Shown: positions 23,752-36,437, numbered from the stretch's first letter. The stretch: 64,000 bases of DNA from Eudorina sp. 2006-703-Eu-15 (GCA_003117195.1 BDSI01000100.1:407382-471381), one strand, 5' to 3'. Numbers and translations: made by a program. The notes: a model not told the origin generated them from the sequence alone.

Positions 23752-26700
23752 ATGGGAGCTCAAGTGGAGCCTGCAGGAATGCCTGACCCGCAACGAAGTA
23801 CTGACGGAAAGGATAAGGGCGACAGTACCCAATTAGAGGGTTCTGACTCGCAGCAGCACCACCAACAAGGTGCCCGAGCGGCTCTCCCCGGTCGCTCTTT
23901 CAACTTGCAAAAGCTTGTTCAGGCTGCACGTAAATCATTCGAGCTTTCGACGCGTGATGTCGAGGTAGGTTTGTTCTGTATCTTTCACATATGAACCGTC
24001 ATCTCTCACCTGACCACAGGCCCGGGAGTGATGTTTCGAAACGCTCGTCATGGTTTGGAACCACAGTGTTGGTCGTCACGACCTTTGTGTGTCACAGTAG
24101 GCGTGTCCGAGCAAGCGTCTAGCACCGCCAACCCTTTTGCAGAGAGTGATAACGAAATGTGGTGACACGATGATAACGACACTTATTAACTTTTTCATTG
24201 AGTCAGCAGTTATCAAAGAGGCTCCAAGCGTTGATGGAACCCCGACCAGGCCCGCAACCGTTCGTACTGGAAACTGCAGATCCGACCGCACTCATCGACC
24301 CTGACGCAGGAACCTATAAATTTCGCTCCGACAGTAGTCCGTTGTCTTACGTTTGGTCTTGGGAGATTATATTACACGCGCAACATTACGGCACCCACCA
24401 GCCCGAAGGGCCACGGATGGCTGGGGGTGCTGCTGACTGAAACTCGGATCCGGCACACACGTCGGCGGGCCTCACAAATGCCCTTCTTTCGGTCCACACT
24501 CCTTGTCTGTGCAACTTCTGAAGGCAAGCCCCGCCGTTATTGTCCGTCTCCATAGGACCCCAACGCGCCTCCACCGACCATGAAGCGCTACTTCACCCAG
24601 GTGGGCGTGACCATTCGAAAGGGCTGTTCGATGGCTCCTGTGCTGTGGTACGGTCTCTGGCGGGAAGCAGGCCCGCTACCTGACGACCGCACACGCCATA
24701 TTTGAATTAGCTCCTACGCAAGCCGTGGGTCGGCAGGCATGGGTCTCCTCCGGGAGACCAACTAGCCCGGAGCCATGTTAAATTTGCGCCGTGTGTGGAA
24801 CTGATTGACGGATCTTGCCTCGCGTGCATCCGCCTGTACACATGTGCCCTGCCGCTCGGACTGCTGAACGCGAGCCCGCTGGCTAGGTGATGTTCTCACC
24901 GACCCCTATCAGGGGTTGGGGACGGCGTTCGAGTTGGGCAGGTGTCACCAGCGTGCGTTCTGGCAAGCTGTTTGCCACACCACAAGAGCACATTCCACAG
25001 CACGTCGCCTTCACACGTGGGGTTGCGCACATCTGACCTGATGGACGTGCATGCCCGGTCGTGCCCTCCGTCCGTGTGCAGGCTCTCTGGCTGGACCACC
25101 AAGATGGGATGCACGTAGCTCAGTAAGTGTAGACCCATAGCGGGAAATTTGCATCGAACACGTCTCGGGGGACAAGCTGGACCGCTTGCTATCCGCTGGT
25201 TGCCACCTGCCGCAATGCGTGCGGCAGGAATCTGGCGTAAATTTGATTGTTCGCCCCTGCGGCTCATTATGGTGCAGTGCGCCGCCTCCTGGTATGGACG
25301 AGGCGTATATCCCCCCGGATAGCGATGAGGAAGAGCACGAGTACGTGGAGCACGTGGACTTGAAGGTAGGACATTTGGGCTGCGCCATTGAGTGCAACTG
25401 TTTAAATTAATATTCATAAACACACAAGTGCGAAAAACTAAATTTTATTTTTTCGATGAGCCTTGGAGAAGTGCGCAGCGTTGAGTTGCCCAATTGGGAA
25501 GTTCTGATGCCTATCGTCCGCTCGACGGAACTTCTGGCGTCAAAACGCATCGTCGATGCCATAAAGTAATGCTGATGACTGGATTTAGTTGTGTATGGCG
25601 TTTACCTGTTGCGATCCCTAAGGGCGTCATGGCTTCCCGGATACGGCGGGCAACTGCCGAATCCACGGTTGTAAGATGCCTTACTGCTAGGTCGTAAGCG
25701 AGGCGCGTCTTGGCGAGGAGTCTCGCATATAACCGCACTGCTCCACTCTAAGCATGTACTATTTTGAAAACATTGTTTGCCGTGGATGCCCGGCTGCTCT
25801 CGCCAGCGGTCTCCATGTGGAGTCAAGCAGGTCATGCTACGGCTCGCACACGGATGATGATGCATCCGCGCCGTTGACCTGTGGCCACATCGCCACTCTA
25901 CCTGATCCACCCTAACACTGCGACGACGTCTCCCGCATCTCGATACCATGCCCTGCTGCCGCTGCAGGCAATCAGCCTCGCGGGTCTTCGGGAATTCGTG
26001 CGGCAGCACAACATCAAACCAACCATGACCACCGCACAGGTACGCATTCCTAGGTGTCAGCGAGGTCTGTCCCTGCAGGCCATTCGTCCCATCGTCAACA
26101 ACCCGGGTCCCGCCAACGTCCACCGCTTTCGGTTAAAGTGTGCTCTCCCTTAACTTACCCCTGCAAAAGACAGTGGCGGCGTGGTGTTCCCCTGTTTCCC
26201 CGCTTCATTCCTCCCGCTCTGTGGTCGCTGCGTCCTATCAAATGGGAACTCCTCACAGGTGGTTCGCTCCATCGTCATCCCCGCCACCCTGGGCAGCAAG
26301 TCATGCGCTCTTGCGGACACCGACTCCCTCCGCCGCTTCGAGCTGCCCGCGATGGACTCCTTGGGCGCCACCGCCGCCCGCAAGGCTATGGGCCCGGTTC
26401 CGCCGTACATGCGCCTACCCAAGCGCCGTACTCCAGCGGGCATGAAACGGCGCGCGCCGTACTACTACATCGTACACGCGTGGTCGCGGCCCTTCCTGGA
26501 GATGGTGAACATGGTGGAGGCGTACTTCCACGGGTGGGTGGGTGGGTGGATGGGTGGGTTGCGATGCTGGGTGTGGGTGGCAGGAAGTGTCAGTAACGCG
26601 TGTTTCATGGTACTGTGGGCGAGGTCTGGGCGCAGCGCGTCTGTCCGCACGAGCGCTGTCTGCGTAGCGCTCTTTGGTCCGTACCTCAGAACTTACCGCG

Positions 26701-29700
26701 GGTTGGCCCCCGCCCCCGCTGGCTCGCTTCCCTGCCCGGACCGTGAATTGCCCCCGCATGGCCTGCTGGCCCGCTTCCCCTTCCGCTGACAGGCGGCCCG
26801 CAGAGCACACCTACGTCTGGCTGGACGTATTCGCGGTGCCGCAAGTGACCTCCGACCATAGCAGCTTCGTGACGGAGGTAAGGCGGGGCGGGGAAGGTGC
26901 GGTCGCGGGGGGGGGCGCTTACCGGTACTGATGGATGGATTCGGCGCGTTGACCGGCAAGGGTGCGGCAGTCGTGTGTTCGTCGTTTCTGCACGCGGTGC
27001 GCGGGTCGGGGCGGGACAACCGTGTATGAAGATGACCGTGGGCGAGGAGAAGGAATTGAAGGGCGTGGGAGGCGGGATGGACATCAGGAACATGACGGGT
27101 GGGGTTGGCGCGAGGGGGCGCACCGGGCAGTGCGCGCGCAGGTGGTCGTTGTGTGACTCGGCAAAAAGTGGGGCGGGGGGAGAGGGGACGGTCGGCGGAC
27201 CGACGGCAGGCTACCGCACTGCAGGGCATCGGGGACGAGCTGTCAGGTGTGTGTGCTGCGAGGGAACCCGTCCGGCACGGCGCTCTGGAGTGTGTCGCAA
27301 GTGTTCGCGGTGATGTGCCGTCTGTCAGTGGTGGGCTCCGGTCTGGCGAACATCTCTCTCAACCCAACCCAAACCCTAACTCCAAGCTCAAAACCCCAAA
27401 TCCCAAGCCCCACCCTAACCATATCAAACTCAAAACCCTTGTCAAATCCAACCCAAATCCTCATCGAACGCGTCGCCGCAGATCCAACGCGCCATCTGGT
27501 ACGCCACCAGCACGCTGGTGTGTTTCGACCCGGCCGCCACCGTCCTGGGTCGGCTGTGGTGCCTGTACGAGATGTTCTACACGCTCATCTCCAAGCAGTG
27601 CGCGCACGTGAGTCGTGTCTCGTCTAGCTAGCCTGCGTGTGAGCGCTTGCGTGCGCATGTGCACGAAACACCGTGTGTGTGTGTGCGCGCGTGCACGAAA
27701 TCTGGTGAGCGCGTGTGCGCTGGGAATCTTTTTGGCTCAATTCACCACGCGCCCGGGGACCCCCGCTAACCCACCCACCCGCGACCCACCCGGGACCCGC
27801 AGGCGCTGGTGGCGCTCACCACCGCGCCTGTGAGTTCGGCCACCCGCACCGCCTGGTACCGAAAGATTGACGCCTCCAAGGCCAAGTGCTCCGTTAAGGA
27901 GGACCGCAAGAAGCTGATGGAGCACGTGCAGGGGTACACAAGGTGCGTGTGTGTGTGTGTGTGTGTGTGTGCGCGTGTGCGTGTGTGTGTTAAGATAAGA
28001 GACCCGTCCCCGCCCGTGTATGTGTGTGCGCTTTATGGGAGGGTGACGCGGCCGGGGATTTCTCAGGCTTGAGGATGGTCCTACACTCCGCCTTTGCAGC
28101 CGCTTCGCGGGATGCTCACCCAGGCGGCGGCCCCCCATGTTCTCGCTGATCTGCTGTACAGGCGCGGCCTTCCGGCCATCAGCAACTACATCCGCAGCGG
28201 CCTCATGCTGCCGCCGTACGACCACGCCCCGGTGTATCTACCGGTACGTGCGTCTGCGGAGTGACGGCGTGTACGGCTGTACACACGGAGTCGCGCACAC
28301 GGCCCTGACATGCGAAAGGCCTCACCCAACACTGCTTTGTAAAATGGGCGCGTTTACAATCTATCGAAAGCCGTCGTCGCAACACTTCGGATGAACCTTA
28401 GATCGACGCCCGTCGTCCCGCACTTCTGCTCTGCAGGCCGGGTACGAGGAGAAAACGGGGTTCCTGGCCTGCATGCCCTGCGTCGCGCCGCCGCCGCCTC
28501 CCCCGCCCCCGCCGGTTCCGGAGCACGTGGCGATGGTGCCGGAGGTGGCGGAGCCGTCGGTGCGGCTGCCGCCGGCCGGCGGGCAGGAGGCGTCCGCCGG
28601 GCCGCGGCAGCCTCAGCTCACAGCGCATCTTGGCCACCAGGAGAAGCCGCTGCGGCTAGTGATGGGCGCATGCAACATCCCGCACCCCTCAAAAGTGAGT
28701 GGGGTCCGCGGAGGGACCTCCACGGAAACGCCGCGCGACCCATGCGGCGGGCGACTGGGCAGCTCCCGATAGCAAGCAGTCCGCAGCCCTAAGTAGTTCA
28801 GAGGACCGTCGGGGCCTGTGCATCATGAGTATCCGTCCTGCTCATCCTCCTGCCGGCTCACGTGTGTCCCTGCACGTGGTGCAGACCAAGACGGGCGGCG
28901 AGGACGCTTTTTTCGTGTCCGCTGCGGGGCGCGGAGCTCTGGGCGTGGCAGACGGCGTGGGCAGCTGGAGCTGCGACGACGGGGTGGACCCCGCGGCTTA
29001 CTCGCGGGACCTCATGCGGGCGGCTGCGGCGAGTCTGGAGGCGTCCGGGGGGCGGATGAGTGAGTGCAGGGAGGGGGGCGGATGAGTGAGTGCAGGGAGG
29101 GGGGACGGATGAGCGAGTGCAGTGCAGGGAGGGGGGCGGATGAGTGAGTGCAGTGCAGGGGGGGGGCGGATGAGTGAGTGCAGTGCAGGGAGGGGGGCGG
29201 ATGAGTGAGTGCAGTGCAGGGAGGGGGGCGGATGAGTGAGTGCAGTGCAGGGAGGGGGGCGGATGAGTGAGTGCAGGGAGGGGGGCGGATGAGTGAGTGC
29301 AGTGCAGGGAGGGGGCGGATGAGTGAGTGCAGGGAGGGGGGACTCCAGCCGGGAAGGGATCGACGGAGCAGCGCCGGAGGGCCGAAGGGCCCGGGGAGGG
29401 CATGTAAAATCTGGGGAGGCTCACGGAAGGGCGGCGGAAGTACCGGTATTTGAGGGTGGGCCGGGAGAGGGCCGGTGCCCTGCCAGAAGGCGGCGCGCGT
29501 CGTCCTGGCGTCGGCGGCTGGCGGGATCTCGGGGCGACGCTGTTGCGGCTGCTGCCTAGGGATTCGCGAGTCTGCAGTTCGCCCGCACACCCCACGAGAG
29601 TTTTAACTGATCTGGTTCTGTTGCGTGCAGATGCGCGAATGGCTCTGGCGGATGCTCACCTGGCGGTCAAGCACGCGGGCAGCTGCACGGCCCTGGTGGG

Positions 29701-32700
29701 GGTGCTGCCGCCCGACAGCAACAACTTCCAGGTGGGGACAGTGCTGCGGGGGACCGGGGGATCGCCGGCGCGTCGCCTGGGATGTGGGTGGGGAGGAGGG
29801 CACCGCCCTCAGGCACCTCGTCGACGACGTCGTTGTCGGGGGAAGGAGCCGGGCCGCCCCTCCTGGGCCCCGCGAAGCCCTCCCCGGTGGGCTGTCGACC
29901 TTCGGTCCGCATTGCAGTGCGGGCGAACCCCGTGTCTCCGGAGCTCTGGTCGCCTCCGCCCCAAACCCCACCTCTCCAAACCCCAACACGCACACATGCA
30001 CACACAGAGACACACCACGGCCCGGGCGCATGGCACGCGCCTTGCATCGACGTGCCCCCCGCGCAGCTCGCGCGTTCCATGGCGCGTACCGCAACCGCAC
30101 CCAACCCCCGACCACCCTCTCGCCGACCGGCAGGTGATCAACCTAGGGGACAGCGGCCTCCGACTGGTGAGAGGCAACAAGCTGGCGATGGCGACACGGC
30201 CACAGGTGCGGGCTCAGGCCTGCTGGTGCGGGTGATGTCCGCTGTCCCGGGAGGGGTTGTGGATGCTGAATGCGGCGCCGGGGGTCGGGATGCGGCGCTG
30301 GGGGTCGGGATGCAGCGCCGATTGACGGCTGTTGCACCGCTGCTCCGTTACCCTGTTTGGGGGGGCATCGTGTGTTTTGGCGAAGGGGGCCCGCTGATGC
30401 CTAAATGATGGGAACTGGGATATGCTCTGCCCTACCCAGCCCGATCGACCTGCCACTTCGCAACGGAGGAGGAGGACGCGAGGGTGAGGGCGCCTGCCAC
30501 TTTGACACTGCTGACACTGTCACCCGCCCGTCCCTCTCGTGCCACCGTGCGCAGTCCCACTCTCACAACATGCCGTACCAGCTGGCCTGCCCCGACGAGC
30601 CTGTATGCGACACGGACTCCACCGTGCAGGTGAGCTCACCCAGCCGGGCTTGCTGCATGTCTCGAGAACGGTGAACCCGGGGGCGGGGCGGTGCCTCGGG
30701 CTGCGCTGGGCATCGGCTTTCAACTACGCTCGTTGAACCCGACCCACGCCCGTCGTGGTCCTGGGCGCAACCTCGGTCTCCCCCTCTCCCAACCCTGCAC
30801 CCCTTGCCGTCCCGCCCCTTCCCGGGCCTCCCATACACACACGCGCGCGCGCACAGGGAGACGTGTACACGATCCCGCTGGAGGCGGGTGACGTCATCAT
30901 CATGGCAACAGACGGACTGTACGACAACGTCTGGCCGGAGGCCATGCTTGAAATCGTCAACAAGGTACGGCAGCACGACGTGTATGGCCGAGGTCTTGAC
31001 GTTCCGCTGTAGTATCCTCGCAGATTTCCTCGGGCCGATGAGCCAACACCCCGACGGTCGGCAACCCCCAGGACATCATCAGGCTTGTTTTGTAACCCTT
31101 CCTTTGCCCCGCGGGCCGTGCTCACTGCGTTGCACACGTGTGACGTGTCGTATTCGGCATGATTCCCTCAGCTGGCGGGCTCATCAATTCATCATGATTC
31201 ATTTTAGAGGTTGGCTTACTCGTGACTGACAGAAACGCAAGCTCGGACGTCAGTGTGACGCGGGAACGACGCGCGCGCCTCCCGACGCCCCTGGCGCGGT
31301 CCCTCTCAACCCCGCAGGCCATGTCAGTGGTGGAGGAGGACGCCACGTGGTATGCCGAGGGCGCCGCGAAGAGCCTGGGTCTTATGTCCAAGGGCAGCGG
31401 CACAGCGACTGCGCCGCCGCCGGCGGCAGTGACAGCGCTGACGACCGCACCGTCCGCGGGCGACAGCTGCAGCATCGCCACCGACGCCGACGTCACGGTG
31501 TCCGGCGGCGGCTGCTCCGGGGAGTCGTCGCCTGACCGGAAGCAGCAGGGCAGCGGCGGCGGGGCGGCCGCCGCCGCGGCGCCGCCGGCGGCGTCGATGG
31601 ACCGCGCGTCATCGACGTCGCCGCTGACGCCGTCGACGGCGGCGGCGGCCGCGGCTGCCAAGGCGGCCGCGGCGGCGATGTGCGACGGCAAGCCGGAGGG
31701 CGAGGACGGCATCGGCAAGCACGCACCCGTGGCAGGCGATGGTGGCGAGGTGAGGCCGCGGTGCCCTGGCCGCGTTGGCGTTGCGGCAATTCCCCACCAG
31801 CGTTGTCACATCTACATAACACATATGCATAGTGTGTATATATACGGTATGTACCGTACCTGTCTTGCATCCCTAACCCTGATACCCTATCACCCCCCAT
31901 CAGCTCCTCAGCGCCGACCCTTCACCTGGAGGTGCGGTTTCAGGGAGCAGGGACCTCGCACCAACCCAACCAACCCCTCAGCGCGTTCAAGTCCCGGCTG
32001 CGGTGGTGATCCCTTGTGACCCCACTACCAATACTAAAGACGCGCGCCTTGTTCCCCCTCGGCCCGCTCTGTCTGCTGCCCCCACCCGCGTCCCCCGCAC
32101 CGCAGCGCATCCGGGCGGACGCCTCCACCAAGCCCGTCAACCCATCCATCCTCAGCACCCGGGCCGCGGGGCTGGCGCGCCTGCTGGCCCGCACCGCCGC
32201 CGCCAATATGCTGCGCCGCGACGTCAGATCGCCCTTTGCGGTGGAGCTGTCCAAGCAGCCCAATGTGAGTCGTGTGGGACGCCGCAGCCGCCGCCATGGG
32301 GCGTAGTCCTCTAGATTCGCGAGTTTCGCGGACCCAGGCCTGCCACGGGCTTGAGCAGGATACAGTATCGGCTGGGCGGGTTCCAGGTCCCCTCGGGAGC
32401 CCTCCTGCGCGGGTCCTGACGAGTCCTCAGTTAACGGGCTGCAAACGGGCCGTTCTTAGCGGCACGCCGCCGTCGAGCACATTTAGATAGACGGCCCCGC
32501 CGTGCCGAAGCGGCCTTACCGAAGTGAGAAGCGCCACCGGCGCTCTCAGAAACAGTGAACTTGTAAGCCCTCATACCCGCCTCACCTGCCGCATGATGTC
32601 CGAGCTGATTCGAGGGCGCGTCAGCGCGATGCACGCACGAACACGAGCTTACCCTGCCGTAGGGCCGTTCCGTTCGGGCGTGGGCCGTTCCATCCGTTCG

Positions 32701-33041
32701 GCCGTTGGGGCAGCCCGCCGGAGCGAGCTCCCCGAGCTTCGGCTCCGGCCACAGAATCCCTCCCCGCTGTACGCCTGCGTCACTCGCCTGATGTTGTGTC
32801 ATCACATGGTCACATGTCGCAGGCGACCCCCGAGTTCCGGGCCAACCCACGCGGCGGCAAACCCGACGACGTGACGGTTGTGGTGGCGGTGGCGGTGGAG
32901 GCGGATGAGGCGGCGCTGGAGGGCTTGCTGGCGGCGGCGGCCGCCATCACGCGGGCGATGTCCGCCAATGCCTCCGGCCTGTTGGAGACCAACTCGGGGC
33001 GACTGCCCGTCCGGATTCCCTCCGCCCGCCTGGGGGGGTGA
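23752..33041 (+). CDS. HET/TIR-like domain fused to PTC7-type PP2C phosphatase, 19 exons
   Basis: Exons: 23752-23964, 24556-24600, 25082-25122, 25278-25365, 25968-26039, 26259-26533, 26793-26877, 27482-27607, 27803-27942, 28162-28243, 28437-28694, 28885-29059, 29631-29731, 30134-30205, 30555-30629, 30857-30964, 31318-31749, 32106-32264, 32823-33041; all in phase, ~921 residues. Residues ~221-340 resemble HET/TIR-like proteins: YYYIVHAW, then VWLDVFAVPQ (253-262) and RLWCLYE (297-303). After a polyproline linker comes a PP2C metal-dependent Ser/Thr phosphatase of the PTC7 branch, starting LRLVMGACNIPHPSK (461-475), with GGEDAFF (479-485), GVADGVG (495-501), LGDSG (571-575), ATDG (633-636) and KPDD (862-865). 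The acidic metal-binding residues are all present, so it should be active. A 144-residue Ala/Ser/Thr-rich insert (exon 17) lies before the last motif. Exons 3 and 10 were chosen by phase. Two separate genes remain possible, the second starting at Met 28473. Confidence 0.8.
27340..27470 (+). repeat. CCCTAA-like C-rich stretch in intron 7
   Basis: Within the intron 26878-27481 is a run of degenerate AACCC/AAACCCTAAC/CAAAACCC blocks, with telomere-like words on the C-rich strand. It is irregular, not an array of exact repeats. Confidence 0.5.
27944..27990 (+). repeat. GT microsatellite at the donor of intron 9
   Basis: A (GT)n tract with a few GC interruptions begins immediately at the exon 9 donor (AG then GTGCGT). 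Many GT dinucleotides could compete as donors. The neighbouring CAC/GTGCAG at 27929-27937 would be an alternative donor. Confidence 0.85.
29047..29342 (+). repeat. Intronic minisatellite copying the exon 12 splice donor
   Basis: About ten tandem copies of a 25-32-bp unit, GGGGGGCGGATGAGTGAG followed by TGCAG, TGCA and GGGA, fill the 5' half of the intron 29060-29630. The first copy straddles the exon end, so the real donor (A then GTGAGT at 29060) is itself part of copy 1. Units with TGCAGTGCA are ~31 bp and those with a single TGCA ~26 bp. One copy has GAGCGAG instead of GAGTGAG, which destroys that donor-like word. Confidence 0.9.
30255..30325 (+). repeat. Short GC-rich tandem repeat in intron 14
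   Basis: Between two and three copies of a ~20-bp unit (GATGCGGCGCYGGGGGTCGG) lie in the intron 30206-30554 of the phosphatase gene. Confidence 0.7.
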
Positions 33042-36000
33042 GGACGCCCGCCCCAGCCCCGCCAGCCAGTTCTGCGTGGGAGGAACGCAGCCGCGAGCCG
33101 AGTGCCTGTGAGCGCGTGTGCATTTTTCATCACCTAGCACATGCTGGCATGGTTGTTTCATGTGCGTGTGTGTTTGTGTGCGCGTGTGTGCGATTGTGAA
33201 TATGGGTTTTGGTGTTGTGTGTGTCTGTTTCGGAGACGGCCGTCAGGCATCTCTGCAGCCGCGCGCGCTCTTCTTCACGAGTAGCCGGACGGGCACCACT
33301 TGCCGGGCGCCGCTGGCTGGGCAGAGCGTTGGGGCCTGATGCGACCTGATGTCGGGGCGGAGGTCCCATGGGCTGTGAGGCGGCGGAGGGGAGCTGGCGG
33401 CGGTGCACCAGCAGATGGGACGCTGGCGGCGGCCCGTCTCCTGCATCCTGTGGGGCCGTGCTCATGCGGTCCGCACGTAATTGCTTGGCTAGCGCTGGCG
33501 CTGAGTGTACGATGTACGACAGATCCCGGGATATTCGGTAGATGTGGCGAGAGAGAAGAAGAAAGCCGTAACTCGTTTGAGCGGTTTCCGCTGTCGAATC
33601 TGTTGCTGTCGGCGGGATGCCAGGCAGTAGTGATGCTGATGCTGACGGTTAATGCCAGACAGAACGTTTTCTTGTGTATACAGAACCGTTTTGAGATGGC
33701 CGGCATGCGCCCGTCCATGTCTGTCCGCGTCCTGGGTGCGTGCGGGCGAGGCAAGGGGGGCCCCGGCGGGCGAGGTAGAGGCAACGGAAAGATTGTCAAG
33801 TAGCTCGCCGGGACCTCGTTTGTCATTTTGTTGGTTGGTTGGCAGTGTGTGATGGCAGCGCTGCTGCCGCCGCTGCGGATGCCGCTGCCGCTGGCTGTTG
33901 CTCGCGTTCGTCGTCGTCCAGTTGGCACCTCACCAGCAGCGCACGAGAGGCAATAACGAGACTTGTCGTGAGCGGTTGCATTAGTAGGGTTGTCTGGTGA
34001 GGTACAACACCTGTCGGGAGTTTCCTAAGCAAGCAATGCAGTAAGGTGAGCATACACCAATTTTCAGGTCGATAGGCACCAACGTCGCGGCACCACATGC
34101 AAGTCACAGCCCTGTCCCTTCGCTCCAGGGAACCCTGCCGTACAGGCGGGCCTGCGTCGCCTTGTACTTGAGCGACTTCCCATATGTTGTGTTGGTTGGA
34201 GGCTAGCTGTGTCTATTCGATGTGACAAGAAATACGGCAAATTTATTACGCTGCGATGGTGCAGGTGTCCCTTGACGGGTTGTTGCACGAGAAGGGTTAC
34301 TGACAATCACCGGCAGCAGTGGATTCTGACCAGCCGGCGCGGAAGGGCAGGCTGGATTGTATTATTACCCACGTGAGCGACAGCTGCCTACCGTGTGGTG
34401 TGGCTGCTGGAGAGACGAGGTTCGATGGGGTGGGCGGCTGTTTTGGGGAGCGGCAGCGTGGGTGGTTTTCCGTTCTGGCTGGAATAATTGATGTGCATGA
34501 ACGCATCAGGTCGTCGCGCGGCCAAACTTTTCAGCCGTCCAAGTAAAGAGTACGTATGTGCCATGTGTGTCTGTGTGGATCTGTGCGTGTGTGTTTTGTA
34601 GTGTGCGTGGTGTTCCCACGGCGCCCGGCGCGAAGTGTCACTGTCAAGAGATGGGTGTGCGTCATTTGTCTGTTGTCGTTGTCTGCCTGCTGGTGATGCT
34701 CGTCCAACTTTGTGCCTTGCACCACGCGTGATGAAGAGCTGAAACCTTGCTTGATACCTTTGCTCCAGCCGCCAAGAACTGCAGATGCCGGATGCGGGTG
34801 TGTGTCGGGCCACCTCTGCCCGGTCCGCTGGCTCATAGGACGTGTCCGTCTCCGCCGGTTTAGAGTTGAGACTCACCGGTCTAGGCATTCCTGCTGTTTC
34901 GTTCAAGCTGCTCGCGTCGCTGGGGCCCTGGGTGGATAAGGACCAGATATTTATTTTTGGGGGTTTAGGAATCCCTAAGGGATGGCTTTGTCTCCCTCAC
35001 CAATGCGCCCGAAGCACCCTCACTAGGAAAAATTGCGCGCAGCTGCACCCTCCGCACGGGGGCCATACGTGCATGGGCGGGGGCGGGGTGCGGGGCTTGT
35101 GGAGTGCGCGCCGCGGTGTGCGAGGGTGCGCCACTTTTCTCATATCACTGAGTGTGTGCGTCTGTGTCTTGTCGTGCAGTGTAGTGCACATCTCCGGGAA
35201 ATGAGTGAATGTGATTGCTTGAGGCATCATGGCTTGATCGGGCCCTGTCTGCTGTCGTACGTGTCCGGGTCCCGAGCAGGTCTGGCTGCGTCCAGCCACT
35301 GATCCGCAGCGAGGTTGTACGGCACTGCCAGGTTGTAAGAGCTGGCAGGGTTGCCGCTGTCCGCTGCAAATAGGAAACACATCAGAACGCGGCCGTGCAC
35401 GTATCCTAAGCAAGGTCATCGGTGCATGGTCAGCGAATAAGTTGGAGGGCGTGGGCACTGGGCAGCCCAGCGGGCGGCAGACGGCGGATGAGGCGGGTGG
35501 CCGCGGTGTCATCGTGGGTGGTGTGGGGTTGGTTGACACACACCTGGCAGACATGCAGATCAGACTTGGTCTGGGTCGTCGGCCGGGGTATTTCGCTTCT
35601 CACGCCGAAGGTGATCCCGCAAACAACCCAGGTTCTTGGAGGCAACTGTTCTCCACCGGGCTTCTACATTTCGGGCCCGCTGGGCTCACGGGGAGGCAGA
35701 GGCCGCCCTGCGGCCCTGCATACCCAGCCCATCCCAGTAAGCAGTTGCTGGGACGTGCACGGGCCAGCAGGGCCCTTCAGGGTTGCGGCCTGCGGATGAA
35801 GTCATGAAGGAGACGCAGGTTTGCAGGAGGTTCTGAACTTGCTGTGCAGCGAATAGGTTTTCGTTGGGCGTAATCGCTTAGCTGACCGGCCGGTTCCGGC
35901 ACGGAAATGCCAGGGGTCAGATGCTGCTCGGCTGTACTGCGTTAGAAGGAATTCCCAATGTAAAAACAAGTTCATTGGACCCTTCCGTTGATTCTGTCTG

Positions 36001-36429
36001 CAATGAAATTGCGGATCATCAAAACACGCAGCTGCAGGTCAGCACACGCTGAGGCTGAACGAGCATCGAATTAAGTGTAATAAGGCGAACGGGTGAATGA
36101 GTGAGGAATTCGCCGCAGTTGCAGCCATTTCCAACATTTTAAGGTAACGAAGTGACTGGGTGTGCAGCAGAACCGCCTAACCACTATGGCTATGGCCATA
36201 TGTAACCAAGACAGCATCTTACGTGCTAGAATGCTTGTTTGGCCGGTTGTGATAAAATAATAATTGGCCGCATTGCAGGAGAAGTAGCGCCGGGTACGTG
36301 GGAACCGTCAGGCAGTTGAGGGTCGAGGATATGAAGGAATCATGCTGTGCCTGATGCATGTCCGGGGTACGTAGGCATTTGAGTCAGACGTTACGCAGTT
36401 AGGGTTTCCTCGCCTTGAGACCAAGGTCA
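33042..36429. other. Downstream region of the phosphatase gene, no gene recognised
   Basis: The first kilobase, with a GT-rich patch near 33160-33230, is probably 3' UTR and flanking sequence. Open frames up to ~215 codons occur on the minus strand near 33275-33928 but are proline- and arginine-rich and look like shadows of GC-rich DNA. I found no family motifs, no chain of phase-matched exons and no element boundaries. TGTAA words occur only far downstream (near 35333, 35959 and 36076). Confidence 0.5.
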
Positions 36430-36437
36430 ATCGGTTG

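Noticed and set aside
28080..28243. Alternative exon 10 starting at 28101 after CCTTTGCAG
   Set aside because: It needs a weak donor (CAC/GTGCAG) in exon 9. The CTGTACAG acceptor at 28161 with the GTGCGT donor keeps phase and has a better pyrimidine and branch-point context.
28858..29595. 245-codon minus-strand open frame rich in HSSAPLP repeats
   Set aside because: It is the antisense translation of the minisatellite and of phosphatase exon 12.
28473..33041. Separate phosphatase gene starting at Met 28473
   Set aside because: The same exon extends upstream in frame to a good acceptor at 28436 that is phase-matched with exon 10. It is kept only as an alternative.
33275..33928. 217-codon minus-strand open frame downstream of the phosphatase gene
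   Set aside because: Composition is Pro/Arg/Ser-rich, there is no domain, and the frame is expected by chance in GC-rich 3' flanking sequence.
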